Made by a program: the position numbers and the translations under genes. From positions 23,898 through 87,897 of the forward strand of contig CABTZK010000007.1 in NCBI GenBank assembly GCA_902489275.1: 64,000 nt of DNA. The letters are read 5' to 3'. This DNA is from an uncultured Porphyromonadaceae bacterium (GTDB lineage: Bacteria; Bacteroidota; Bacteroidia; Bacteroidales; Muribaculaceae). The notes under the pieces are model-generated. The model did no database searches and was not told the origin of the DNA. It worked only from the letters and a program-made list of their open reading frames with translations. Positions 18,634 to 26,818 of this stretch are shown in pieces (position 1 is the stretch's first letter; each line of letters begins with the position of its first letter).

Positions 18634-20907
18634 ATGAAGATGCGCAAATTGCTTTTAACCCTCCTACTGCCTGTAGCCTGCCTGGCCATGGCAACCGACT
18701 ATGTAGACTACGTGAACCCACTCATGGGCACCGACTCGCAAGCGGAGCTCTCATCGGGGAACACCTACCCCGCTATCGCCTTGCCCTGGGGGATGAACTG
18801 CTGGGTGCCGCAAACTGGCAAGAATGGCGATGGCTGGCAATACCGCTATGGCGACAAGCGAATCAGAGGCTTCAAGCAGACCCACCAACCCAGCCCGTGG
18901 CTTAATGACTACGGCACGTTCTCGCTAATGCCCACCGTGGGCACACCCACCTTTGACGAGGAACAGCGCGCCAGCTGGTTCTCGCACAAGAGCGAGGTGG
19001 CCAAGCCCTACTACTACAGCGTTTACCTGGCCGACCACAACGTGACCGCCGAAATGACATCGACCAACCGCTGCGCCATGATGCAGTTCACCTTTCCCGA
19101 GACCGACAAGGCCAACGTGGTGATTGACGCATTCGACAAGGGGTCGTATGTGAAGATTTTCCCCCAGCAGCGCATGGTGGCCGGCTGCACCGTGAAGCAC
19201 CACGGCGGCATGCCCGAGGCCGACAACTTTGGCAACTTCTTTGTGATTGTCTTTGACCATCCTTTTTCGGCCAGCTGGGTCATCAAGAATGGCAGGTTCA
19301 CACTCACTCCCGAGGTGCAATGCGACCACGCGGGCGCTGTGGTGCAATTCAAGACCAAGCGGGGCGAGAAGGTGCACGCCCGCATCGCGTCATCGTTCAT
19401 CAGCTATGACCAGGCGCTCGTCAACATGAACGAGCTGGGGCGCATGAGCTTTGAGCAGCTCAAGCAGCAAAACCGGCAGCAATGGAACGAGGCGCTGAGC
19501 CGCATTGAAGTCAAAGACGACCATACCGAGGCGCTGCACACGTTCTACAGCTGCCTGTACCGCAGCATGCTGTTTCCCCGACGTTTCTACGAGGTTACCG
19601 ATAGCGGGAAAGTGGTGCACTGGAGTCCCTACAATGGGGAGGTGAAACCCGGCTTCATGTTCACCGACACGGGATTTTGGGACACCTACCGCTGCCTGTT
19701 CCCATTCCTGAACCTGATGTTCCCTAACGTGAGCAAAAAAGTGCAAGACGGACTCGTTCATGCCTACGAAGAGAGCGGTTTCTTGCCCGAGTGGGCAAGC
19801 CCTGGCCACCGCAACAGCATGGTGGGCAACAGCAGCGCCTCGGTGGTGGCCGATGCCTACTTGTCGGGGCTGGACGGCTACCGCATCGACACGCTGTGGG
19901 CTGCCGTGAAGCACGGTGCCAATGCCCTGCATCCCAAGGTGAAATCGACTGGCCGGCTGGGGCATGAGCTATACAACAAACTGGGCTATGTGCCTTGCGA
20001 CGCTGGCATCACCGAAAGCGTGTCGCGCACGCTGGAATATGCCTACGACGACTGGTGCATCTACCAGCTGGGCAAGAAGTTAGGGAAACCTGAAAACGAA
20101 ATCGCCATCTACGCCCAACGCGCCATGAACTACAAGAACGTTTTTGACCCTGAGACCGGCCTCATGCGGGGGCGCTTGCAAAACGGTCGATTCCAAGCGC
20201 CGTTCAACCCGCTCAAGTGGGGCGACGCTTTCACCGAGGGCAACGCCTGGCACTACACGTGGAGCGTGCTTCACGACCCGCAAGGACTCATCGGCCTGAT
20301 GGGCGGAAAAGCAAGATTCAACCAAATGCTTGACTCGGTGTTCACCATTCCACCCACCTACGACGACAGCTACTATGGCCACACGATACACAAAATCAGA
20401 GAGATGCAGGTGATGAACATGGGTAACTATGCCCACGGCAACCAGCCCGTGCAACACCTCGCCTACCTCTACAACTGGAGCGGACAGCCCTGGAAAACGC
20501 AATACTGGGTGCGGCAAGTGATGAGCCGCCTCTACGCTCCCACTCCCGATGGCTATTGCGGCGACGAGGACAATGGGCAAATTTCGGCCTGGTATGTGTT
20601 CTCGGCACTCGGGTTCTATCCCGTCTGCCCTGGCAGCGGGCAATATGCGCTGGGGTCCCCTTGCTTCAACAAAGTGACCTTGCATCTTGAAAATGGGAAA
20701 ACGGTTGACATCGAGACCAAAGGCGCAGGATGCTACATTGGCAAGATGAAACTCAACGGAAAGACCTATACCCGAAACTATATCACCCTGCGCGATTTAG
20801 AGCAAGGCGCTAAAATCAAGTTCGAGATGACCGAAATGCCCAATCGGCAGCGAGGCATCCAAGCCGAGGACGCGCCCTACTCCTTCAGCAGCGAGAAAGC
20901 AAAATGA
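18634..20907 (+). CDS. GH92 alpha-mannosidase
   Basis: A 757-residue exported glycoside hydrolase that removes alpha-linked mannose, typically from host or yeast N-glycans. A signal peptide (MKMRKLLLTLLLPVACLAMA) is followed by the GH92 start YVNPLMGTDSQAELSSGNTY. Other GH92 motifs: FKQTHQPSPWLNDYGTFS, TEGNAWHYTWSVLHDPQGL, and GDEDNGQISAWYVFSALGF with the conserved acidic residues. A cysteine near the end of the signal peptide is followed by LAMATDY, so lipidation is uncertain. No SusC/D pair or other CAZymes adjoin it, so it is an orphan enzyme rather than part of a polysaccharide utilisation locus. Confidence 0.93.
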   Translation: MKMRKLLLTLLLPVACLAMATDYVDYVNPLMGTDSQAELSSGNTYPAIALPWGMNCWVPQTGKNGDGWQYRYGDKRIRGFKQTHQPSPWLNDYGTFSLMPTVGTPTFDEEQRASWFSHKSEVAKPYYYSVYLADHNVTAEMTSTNRCAMMQFTFPETDKANVVIDAFDKGSYVKIFPQQRMVAGCTVKHHGGMPEADNFGNFFVIVFDHPFSASWVIKNGRFTLTPEVQCDHAGAVVQFKTKRGEKVHARIASSFISYDQALVNMNELGRMSFEQLKQQNRQQWNEALSRIEVKDDHTEALHTFYSCLYRSMLFPRRFYEVTDSGKVVHWSPYNGEVKPGFMFTDTGFWDTYRCLFPFLNLMFPNVSKKVQDGLVHAYEESGFLPEWASPGHRNSMVGNSSASVVADAYLSGLDGYRIDTLWAAVKHGANALHPKVKSTGRLGHELYNKLGYVPCDAGITESVSRTLEYAYDDWCIYQLGKKLGKPENEIAIYAQRAMNYKNVFDPETGLMRGRLQNGRFQAPFNPLKWGDAFTEGNAWHYTWSVLHDPQGLIGLMGGKARFNQMLDSVFTIPPTYDDSYYGHTIHKIREMQVMNMGNYAHGNQPVQHLAYLYNWSGQPWKTQYWVRQVMSRLYAPTPDGYCGDEDNGQISAWYVFSALGFYPVCPGSGQYALGSPCFNKVTLHLENGKTVDIETKGAGCYIGKMKLNGKTYTRNYITLRDLEQGAKIKFEMTEMPNRQRGIQAEDAPYSFSSEKAK

Positions 20908-20935
20908 CTGGGGGCGACCCAACTCGAAACGAAGT

Positions 20936-20951
20936 GTTAAGGTACCTTAAC
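20936..20951. promoter_or_regulatory. Perfect 16-bp palindrome
   Basis: GTTAAGGTACCTTAAC is its own reverse complement. It lies just after the GH92 stop and ahead of the two operator-like palindromes of the peroxidase promoter; it could be a protein-binding site. Confidence 0.4.
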
Positions 20952-20960
20952 CAGAAAACG

Positions 20961-20974
20961 TATCGCAAGCGATA
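20961..20974. promoter_or_regulatory. Operator-like inverted repeat 1
   Basis: TATCGCAAGCGATA: 6-bp arms around AA. Its sequence is the exact reverse complement of the core of the second palindrome at 21004-21017, and the two centres are 43 bp apart, about four helical turns. Confidence 0.6.
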
Positions 20975-21001
20975 GAGTATAAAAGACGTTAATTGTTCGC
21001 C

Positions 21002-21019
21002 TATATCGCTTGCGATATA
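21002..21019. promoter_or_regulatory. Operator-like inverted repeat 2, over the peroxidase -33 region
   Basis: TATATCGCTTGCGATATA has perfect 8-bp arms around TT. The TTG at 21010-21012 is the likely -33 element of the peroxidase promoter, so a bound regulator would block RNA polymerase. The OhrR-type gene downstream is the best candidate regulator. Confidence 0.65.
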
Positions 21020-21039
21020 AAAAGCTTGACTTATCTTTG
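21010..21039 (+). promoter_or_regulatory. Promoter TTG-N19-TATCTTTG of the peroxidase gene
   Basis: The -7 box TATCTTTG is at 21032-21039. Predicted leader to the ATG is about 75-80 nt. Confidence 0.65.
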
Positions 21040-21120
21040 CATCGGCGAAGAGAGAAACACGGCCTGTTTCCCTGAAGCGCTAAAAACGAAACACGAACAA
21101 CGAAAAAACACCAAAAGAAG

Positions 21121-21669
21121 ATGGCAAAGGTATTTGATTTTAGTCTGAAAGACAAGAAAGGCAACGAAGTGAGCCTCGAAACTTACAAAGGCAAAGTACT
21201 CCTCATTGTGAACACGGCAACAGGCTGCGGCTTCACGCCCCAATATGAGGAGTTGGAAGCCATGTATCGCCGCTTGAAAGGCAAAGGGTTTGAAATCCTT
21301 GACGTTCCTTGCGACCAGTTTGGCCACCAGGCTCCTGGCAGCGACGAAGAAATCACGGAATTCTGCACCGTGAAGTTCGGCACCGATTTCCCACAGTTCA
21401 AGAAGAGCGAGGTGAATGGCAAGAACGAGCTGCCGCTCTACAGCTGGCTGAAGAGCCAAAAGGGATATGCCGGCGGCGCCTACGAGGAAAAACTGGCGGC
21501 TATTATGGAGGACCTCTATAACAAGTCGAACCCCGAGCCCCGCAAGGAGAACGACATCCAATGGAACTTCACCAAGTTCCTTGTGAACCGCGACGGCGAG
21601 GTGGTGGCTCGCTTTGAGCCGACCGCCGACCTCAAAGAGGTGGAGAAAAGCATCGAGGCGCTGCTCTAA
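21121..21669 (+). CDS. Glutathione peroxidase-family peroxidase (Cys type)
   Basis: A 182-residue thioredoxin-fold peroxidase. Cys36 in VNTATGCGFTPQYEEL is the peroxidatic residue (a cysteine, not selenocysteine). The other active-site residues are Gln in DVPCDQFGHQAPG and Trp-Asn in IQWNFTKFLVNRDG. The usual N of PCNQFG is D here. Bacterial Cys-GPx enzymes usually use thioredoxin to reduce lipid or organic hydroperoxides. An OhrR-type regulator gene lies 161 nt downstream and two matching palindromes sit in the promoter, fitting peroxide-inducible expression. Confidence 0.93.
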   Translation: MAKVFDFSLKDKKGNEVSLETYKGKVLLIVNTATGCGFTPQYEELEAMYRRLKGKGFEILDVPCDQFGHQAPGSDEEITEFCTVKFGTDFPQFKKSEVNGKNELPLYSWLKSQKGYAGGAYEEKLAAIMEDLYNKSNPEPRKENDIQWNFTKFLVNRDGEVVARFEPTADLKEVEKSIEALL

Positions 21670-21699
21670 CCACCGGGCACGCTATCACAGCAAAAATCG

Positions 21700-21745
21700 A
21701 AGAGGGACACCCGGCACCAATTGAAATTGGCCAGTTGCCCCTCTT
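21700..21745 (+). terminator. Hairpin after the peroxidase gene
   Basis: AAGAGGG (21700-21706) pairs with CCCTCTT (21739-21745), and an inner CCAATT/AATTGG stem (21717-21730) stacks within it. The following T-tract is short, so it is a moderate terminator candidate. Confidence 0.45.
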
Positions 21746-21830
21746 TGGCATGATTTGGCATGCGCTTTACCGGCTGCGCACAATGCGCAAGCCCGCGCGC
21801 TACAAATTCAAATGACAAGAATCAGTGAGC

Positions 21831-22274
21831 ATGTCATACGAACAATTAAAACTCGACAACCAACTTTGCTTCCGCCTCTACACGGCAGCGCGCCTCATCA
21901 CCCAGGCCTACGAGCCTTATCTCAAGCCACTGGGCATCACCTACACGCAATATCTCGTGCTCATGGTGCTGTGGGAACAGGACTGCCAGCCCGTGAACGA
22001 CATCGGGAAACGGCTGCTGCTGGGCATCAACACCACCTCGCCCCTGATCAAGCGCATGGAGAAAGCCGGCTTGCTCGCGCGCCGCGGCAGCGTGGCCGAC
22101 AAGCGGCAGCAAATCGTGTTCCTGACCCAGAAAGGCAAGGCGCTGAAACAGAAAGCCGCGGGCATCCCCAACTGCATGATCGAGGGAATGCGCTCCAGCG
22201 ACCTGTCACCCGAGAAACTCGCCCTGCTCATCCCCACCCTCGACGAGTTCATCGCCAAGATGTCGAAAAACTAA
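21831..22274 (+). CDS. ohrR: OhrR-type MarR-family peroxide sensor
   Basis: A 147-residue winged-helix repressor. Cys13 (LDNQLCFRLY) is followed by Tyr at +14 and +25 (residues 27 and 38), exactly the Cys-Tyr-Tyr spacing of OhrR, where organic-peroxide oxidation of the Cys releases DNA. The DNA-binding region reads NDIGKRLLLGINTTSPLIKRMEKAGLLAR, then the wing (RGSVADKRQQIVFLT). The ATG at 21831 is preferred to GTG 21825. Its position next to a peroxidase whose promoter has two inverted repeats makes these its likely targets (inference). Confidence 0.88.
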   Translation: MSYEQLKLDNQLCFRLYTAARLITQAYEPYLKPLGITYTQYLVLMVLWEQDCQPVNDIGKRLLLGINTTSPLIKRMEKAGLLARRGSVADKRQQIVFLTQKGKALKQKAAGIPNCMIEGMRSSDLSPEKLALLIPTLDEFIAKMSKN

Positions 22275-22436
22275 TCGCACCCCTATCCTTGGCTATAACT
22301 TTGGATTAAACCTCCAAATCCTTTTCAAGACACGAACTTAGTGCCTACATAGGCATAGGCCACTGGGTGACTCGATGCGCAGAAAGTGAAACTCTGATGG
22401 GAGCCAATACAATAAAACCCTCTCCCCTACATTTTT

Positions 22437-23420
22437 CTATTTTGCGAGTTCGTTCTTTTGGGTAATTACAACAGCATCATACATCATCATAATGATGTCT
22501 TCGTCGTATTGCCCCATCATCTCCTTATTTATAATTCCTTTGATATTGTTGGCAATAAGATGGAAAAAATCTACTCCAGCACCAAAAGCATGTAAGTAAG
22601 CACCACCAAATCGAGGATTCACCTCACTTAAGTAATACTCGCCATCTTTGTACCAAAAATCCATATCCACGGGGCCATTAAATTCAAGAACTGCACAAAT
22701 TTCTTTAATGAAATCAAACAATCGATCATCTTTGAAAGAAATGGTTTTGCTGGCACCACCAATTTTTGTCTCAAGTTTTTTCTTAGAAAAGGCAGAAACT
22801 GGCTTATGAGAAATGCAGTCTATATAAACATCGGCATCACAATCTCCAGCATCCATAAATTCTTGAATAATATAATCATATTCTGCATGTATGAAGTAGT
22901 CTTCTAACTCAGCCATGCCATGAACCTTGTGGATACCAACACTACCACTACCTGTGCGAGGCTTTATGAAAACAGGGAATGAGATGTGACCTTGGGCGTA
23001 TCCGTATTTAAAGTGTTCAAGAGTGTCATAGGTAAGAACAGTTCTTATTCCATGATCTTTCAAATAACGGAACATGGCATATTTGTCAAAACACAGTGCT
23101 GCGGTTTCCTTCTCTGGACACAATGGAAGGATCCCATTTTTCAAAAATAAATCACGATTTTTCGATAAAATTTCTATCTCGGGATCTATTAACGTAGTTA
23201 TTGCCTTCACATCATTGGCCTTAGCTATATCTAAAATCGTACTGATATAATCTGGCGCATCTATCCTCGGAACAATAAATCGTTTATCACAAGCATAAAG
23301 TGCAGGTGCATAAGGAGAGTTATCTGCTCCTACAATCACACAATTTTCATCTAAAGCCTCTTTAAGATATTTGAGCAGCTGCACCCGTCGGCCACAACTG
23401 CAAAACATAATATTATTCAT
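22437..23420 (-). CDS. ATP-grasp ligase of the polysaccharide locus
   Basis: A 327-residue CarB/PylC-like ATP-grasp protein. It has an N-terminal Rossmann-like preATP-grasp part (MFCSCGRRVQLLKYLKEAL), the glycine-rich ATP loop in FIKPRTGSGSVGIHKV, and metal/ATP residues in GPVDMDFWYKDGEYYLSEVNPRFGG. Such enzymes join a carboxylate (often an amino acid) to an amine through an acyl-phosphate. It overlaps the upstream PLP decarboxylase by 8 nt, so the two are probably coupled and may make an amino-acid-derived decoration. It is the last gene of the minus-strand locus and is visibly AT-richer than the housekeeping genes to its left. Confidence 0.85.
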   Translation of the reverse strand: MNNIMFCSCGRRVQLLKYLKEALDENCVIVGADNSPYAPALYACDKRFIVPRIDAPDYISTILDIAKANDVKAITTLIDPEIEILSKNRDLFLKNGILPLCPEKETAALCFDKYAMFRYLKDHGIRTVLTYDTLEHFKYGYAQGHISFPVFIKPRTGSGSVGIHKVHGMAELEDYFIHAEYDYIIQEFMDAGDCDADVYIDCISHKPVSAFSKKKLETKIGGASKTISFKDDRLFDFIKEICAVLEFNGPVDMDFWYKDGEYYLSEVNPRFGGAYLHAFGAGVDFFHLIANNIKGIINKEMMGQYDEDIIMMMYDAVVITQKNELAK

Positions 23421-24612
23421 TTTTATCTATTATCGATTTTATAAGGAAATCATTAGCAGTCCACTTCTTGCGAACAATTTTCACGCTACCATTTTTTTCA
23501 ACAGAATAAACAGGAGGGAAAAAACTAATAAACAGTGGCGTAAGACACATGGTGTAGGCTCCAACACGATGGAATAATATCTTATCGCCCACATTTAGTT
23601 TTTTCTCATGACCTGCTAAAGTAAAAAGTCGATCGTTTTCAAGGCAAGTGCTTCCCGAAACCAATTGAGGTTTACCAGCAGCAACTCTTTCTCCCCCTTT
23701 GGTTAGCAACTCCTTAAAATAATCTTTCTTATGAAAAAATGGGTCAATATCATTATGAGTACCATCAATCGTGACATAATACTGACCTTGGTGGTTCTTT
23801 ACGTCCAACACTGACGTCAAATAATCAAAAGCCGACGCAACCAAAGCATTACCAGGTTCAACGATCACCACTATATTCCTATTGCTTGAAGCCAAACTGC
23901 TATAAATTGCATCTGCATAATCCTGATAGGTAGGCTTACCTGGCATTCTGCCAAAAAATCCTCCGCCAAAATCCCAATACTTCAAATTTAGACCATATTC
24001 ATCAATAATAGGCTGAGCATACTGGATCACGTTTTGATAAAACCTTGGACTTCTTGTTTTCGAGGTGCGATGCGTGTGCAATCCTACTATATCAACATTG
24101 CCTAAGGCCTTTATTTTTGAAATTATATCACGGAAATCAGGAGTTTCTACTGAAAAGCCAAATCGGCTATTATCATCATCATGATTTTGGTCTTTGGGGG
24201 AAATTTTAGAGATGTCTATATTTAAACGAACACCAACCCCATAGGTCTTAGTAGATGGCAGCGTTTCAAGCCACTCTATTTCCCGAAAAGTTTCAATATT
24301 AACAATTGCACTTCCCTGCACCGCTTGCACAAACGTTTGCTTCGATTTCATTGGCCCATTATAAATGATGTGGTCGACAGAAAAACCACAAGCCAAAGCA
24401 AGTTCAAATTCGTCTCCTGAAACCACCTCGGCATAACAGCCTTTTTCACATGCAAACCGTAAACAATATGGTAGTGGGTTCGTTTTTACAGAATAACCTA
24501 CAATACTTTGAGAAAAACGACTACGGAGAGCTTGCTGGAAAGAGGTGATACTCTCCTCTAATTCTCTTTCACGCAACAAGAAGCAGGGCGTATGAAAACC
24601 TTCGTATGTCAT
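23413..24612 (-). CDS. Fold-type III PLP decarboxylase (LysA/ornithine decarboxylase-like)
   Basis: A 399-residue alanine-racemase-fold decarboxylase. The PLP lysine is in IVGYSVKTNPLP, the glycine loop in WDFGGGFFG, and the second-subunit cysteine in GSTCLENDRLF; GAYTMCL is near the end. The normal EPGR phosphate motif reads EPGNALVAS, an Arg-to-Asn change, and the usual HIGS segment reads LHTHRTS. These changes suggest a substrate other than diaminopimelate. With the overlapping ATP-grasp gene it resembles BtrK/BtrJ-type amino-acid tailoring in butirosin synthesis; this is an analogy only. Confidence 0.85.
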   Translation of the reverse strand: MTYEGFHTPCFLLRERELEESITSFQQALRSRFSQSIVGYSVKTNPLPYCLRFACEKGCYAEVVSGDEFELALACGFSVDHIIYNGPMKSKQTFVQAVQGSAIVNIETFREIEWLETLPSTKTYGVGVRLNIDISKISPKDQNHDDDNSRFGFSVETPDFRDIISKIKALGNVDIVGLHTHRTSKTRSPRFYQNVIQYAQPIIDEYGLNLKYWDFGGGFFGRMPGKPTYQDYADAIYSSLASSNRNIVVIVEPGNALVASAFDYLTSVLDVKNHQGQYYVTIDGTHNDIDPFFHKKDYFKELLTKGGERVAAGKPQLVSGSTCLENDRLFTLAGHEKKLNVGDKILFHRVGAYTMCLTPLFISFFPPVYSVEKNGSVKIVRKKWTANDFLIKSIIDKNE

Positions 24613-25038
24613 CGCTCATCCTCTAAATGATAGTCCTCTCGGTGTCCCCATAACAGGGAAAAGGGTTCACTTTCCATTTCACGCTTGAAATCCCTCAAAG
24701 CGTCTAAATAACTGTATTTAGGCTCATAATTTAACTCTTTTACTGTTTTACTAATGTCAAAAGCATTGCACAATGGGTCTGGTTTATCGGGCGCGTATGA
24801 GATGGGAGAAGGATTATCGACTGGTGAAAACACTTCCACAATTCCCCTGATTTGCTCTTCAAGTGAGACCTGCCACCCGTTGCCAACATTGTATACTCCA
24901 CCTTCTAAATCACTACTAACGCAATTTTCTACCAACTGGGTAAAATCCTTAATATACACCATCTCTTTTTTCAACTTCACGGCAACATTTGCCCCCAAAG
25001 TTCCCAGTTGCCCTGAGAACTAACACTCTTTTTTTCAT
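24609..25038 (-). pseudogene. NAD-dependent sugar epimerase/dehydratase remnant
   Basis: Only two ends of an extended SDR epimerase remain. The 5' end (ATG 25036-25038) encodes MKKRVLVLRATGNFG, a decayed GxxGxxG NAD-binding start in which the first Gly is Arg. After a run of five G (near 24995) the frame must shift by one base to continue ANVAVKLKKEMVYIKDFTQ and then the C-terminal substrate-binding part (GGVYNVGNGWQVSLEEQ, ending HLEDER). About 150 middle residues, including the catalytic YxxxK, are absent. Removing one G restores the frame. I infer an internal deletion plus a frameshift; the product cannot be a working epimerase. Confidence 0.8.
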
Positions 25039-25052
25039 ATTTTCAATTTTTA

Positions 25053-25661
25053 TTAGTTGTTCCCATTAAACTCTTCCATTGTCACAGATCCGCTTCGCGA
25101 AATACCTTCACGGTGCAGTACAGCTCTAATAGTTGAAAAAATTATATTCAAATCGGTTCTCAGCGACACGTGGTCCACATACCACACGTCGAGCTTAAAT
25201 CGCTCGGTCCACGAGATGGCATTGCGCCCGTGGCACTGCGCCCAGCCAGTGATGCCTGGGCGCACCTCGTGGCGGCGCGCCTGCTCAGGGCTGTAGAGCG
25301 GCAAGTACTGCGCCAGCAGGGGGCGGGGGCCTATTAATGCCATGTCGCCTTTGAGCACATTGAAGAGCTGCGGCAGCTCGTCGACAGAGGTAGAACGCAC
25401 AAAGCGACCAACCCGCGTGAGGCGCTGCACGTCGGGCAGCAAGTTGCCCTCGGCGTCACGCTCGTCGGTCATCGTCTTGAATTTCCAAATTTTGAAAATC
25501 TTGCCATGCAGCCCCGGGCGCTCCTGGAAGAAGAATGCCCCTGCCCCACGATTGGCGAAATGCAGCCAAATGGCCACAGCCAGCAGCAAGGGACACAAGC
25601 CAATGAGCGCAACAAGCGCAATGCAAAAGTCAAAAACCCGCTTGAAAACCCGCCTGTACAT
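25053..25661 (-). CDS. PglC-like initiating sugar-phosphate transferase
   Basis: A 202-residue monotopic phosphoglycosyl transferase that places the first sugar phosphate on undecaprenyl phosphate. It has a single N-terminal re-entrant hydrophobic segment (FDFCIALVALIGLCPLLLAV), then the family signatures FFFQERPGLHGKIFKIWKFKTM and STSVDELPQLFNVLKGDMALIGPRPLL (catalytic Asp-Glu), and RHEVRPGITGWAQ. The short form lacks the extra N-terminal helices of WbaP. It is GC-rich compared with the AT-rich pseudogene 14 nt downstream. Confidence 0.94.
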   Translation of the reverse strand: MYRRVFKRVFDFCIALVALIGLCPLLLAVAIWLHFANRGAGAFFFQERPGLHGKIFKIWKFKTMTDERDAEGNLLPDVQRLTRVGRFVRSTSVDELPQLFNVLKGDMALIGPRPLLAQYLPLYSPEQARRHEVRPGITGWAQCHGRNAISWTERFKLDVWYVDHVSLRTDLNIIFSTIRAVLHREGISRSGSVTMEEFNGNN

Positions 25662-25681
25662 CCATCAATCTTTTTAAATTG

Positions 25682-26818
25682 TCAAACTTTGTGAGGGACA
25701 CGGCTCAAAGCCTCGGCATAAAAATCTTTCAGGCATTGGCGCACATACCCCTGCTCGAAACGGCTGGCGACGAGCTGGCGGGCATTGGCCGCCATGTGCC
25801 GTATCTCATCGGGACGCTCGACAAAGCGCCGCATGGCCTGGTAAAGCGCATCGGCATCCCTTGGCGGAATGATTGTTCCGTTTTCTCCCTCAATGATGAT
25901 TTCGCGCGAGCCGTTGATGTCGGTGACAATGCTCGGCAACCCCATAGCACCAGTCTCTATCACCACATTGGGGAAACCCTCGCGATAGCTTGGGAACACC
26001 AACGCGTTTGCTGACTCGTAGAACGGGCGAACGTCGTCTTGTGAGCCAACCGCATCGATGGCCTCATTGGCTTCAATCTCGGCCCATGTATCGGGACTCA
26101 CCGGGTCAAGTCGCTCCTCGCGAGAGCCAACTAAGAGCAATTTTGTAGCAGGACACTCCCTGTGCAGGCGGCTAAACGCCTCGATGAGTTCGTTCATGCC
26201 TTTATCCCTCACGATGCGCCCTACAAAAACGAATCGGAAACACCCCTTTTCTTTTTCATGGTTTTGGGACTGATAATAGTTCAAATCAATGCCCCTCACA
26301 TTGCCATGACCTAGCACCTGGAGGGGCTTGCGCGTGATGCCATGACCAAGCAGGTCATTCTTCACCCCCTCCCCCTCGGGGATAACGTGCGTGGCGCAAG
26401 CGCAAGTCAACCAATCGGTGAGCATCAAGATGCGCTTCGTCAGCCCTGTGGCTGTCGGGAACACGAGTCCCGTAAAGGTGTGCACCCTCACTGGCACTCT
26501 CGCCAACCAAGCCGCCATCATGCAAATCAAGCCCGCCTTGGGGGTCATGGAGTGCACCATGTGTGGCTTTTCCTTGCGAAAAACGGTCCACATCTGCCCA
26601 AGCGACCTCAAATCCCTCAACGGGCTGATGTGGCGCTCCATGGGTACAGCCACAACTCGGCATCGCTCTCGGACAGCAATCTCTTGCAACTGCTGCCCGG
26701 GCGAAGACACGGCTACCACCTCGTAGCCCTCCTCGGCAAGTTCTCTCAACAAGCCCTTGCAAAAGGTGTTGAGTGACGTGGGCACCGTCGTGGCTCTAAT
26801 AATTTTCAACTTCTTCAC
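25682..26818 (-). CDS. Family 4 glycosyltransferase
   Basis: A 378-residue GT-B enzyme. It starts with GTG (26816-26818), which overlaps the stop of the upstream glycosyltransferase in a GTGA arrangement; this start begins the first beta strand (KKLKIIRATTVPTSLNTF). The C-terminal half carries the nucleotide-sugar site: FVFVGRIVRDKGMNELIEAF and the E-x7-E motif in FPSYREGFPNVVIETGAMG. It adds one sugar to the lipid-linked repeat unit at the inner membrane. It is close kin to GTs that act immediately after a PglC/WbaP step (inference from adjacency). Confidence 0.92.
   Translation of the reverse strand: MKKLKIIRATTVPTSLNTFCKGLLRELAEEGYEVVAVSSPGQQLQEIAVRERCRVVAVPMERHISPLRDLRSLGQMWTVFRKEKPHMVHSMTPKAGLICMMAAWLARVPVRVHTFTGLVFPTATGLTKRILMLTDWLTCACATHVIPEGEGVKNDLLGHGITRKPLQVLGHGNVRGIDLNYYQSQNHEKEKGCFRFVFVGRIVRDKGMNELIEAFSRLHRECPATKLLLVGSREERLDPVSPDTWAEIEANEAIDAVGSQDDVRPFYESANALVFPSYREGFPNVVIETGAMGLPSIVTDINGSREIIIEGENGTIIPPRDADALYQAMRRFVERPDEIRHMAANARQLVASRFEQGYVRQCLKDFYAEALSRVPHKV

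Noticed and set aside
18634..20907. Polysaccharide utilisation locus around the GH92 gene
   Set aside because: No SusC/SusD pair, sensor or other glycan enzymes adjoin it.
21121..21669. Selenoprotein glutathione peroxidase
   Set aside because: The active site codon at residue 36 is TGC (Cys) with no in-frame TGA.
24985..25005. Programmed frameshift in the epimerase
   Set aside because: The middle of the protein and its active site are also missing, so mutation and deletion explain it better than recoding.
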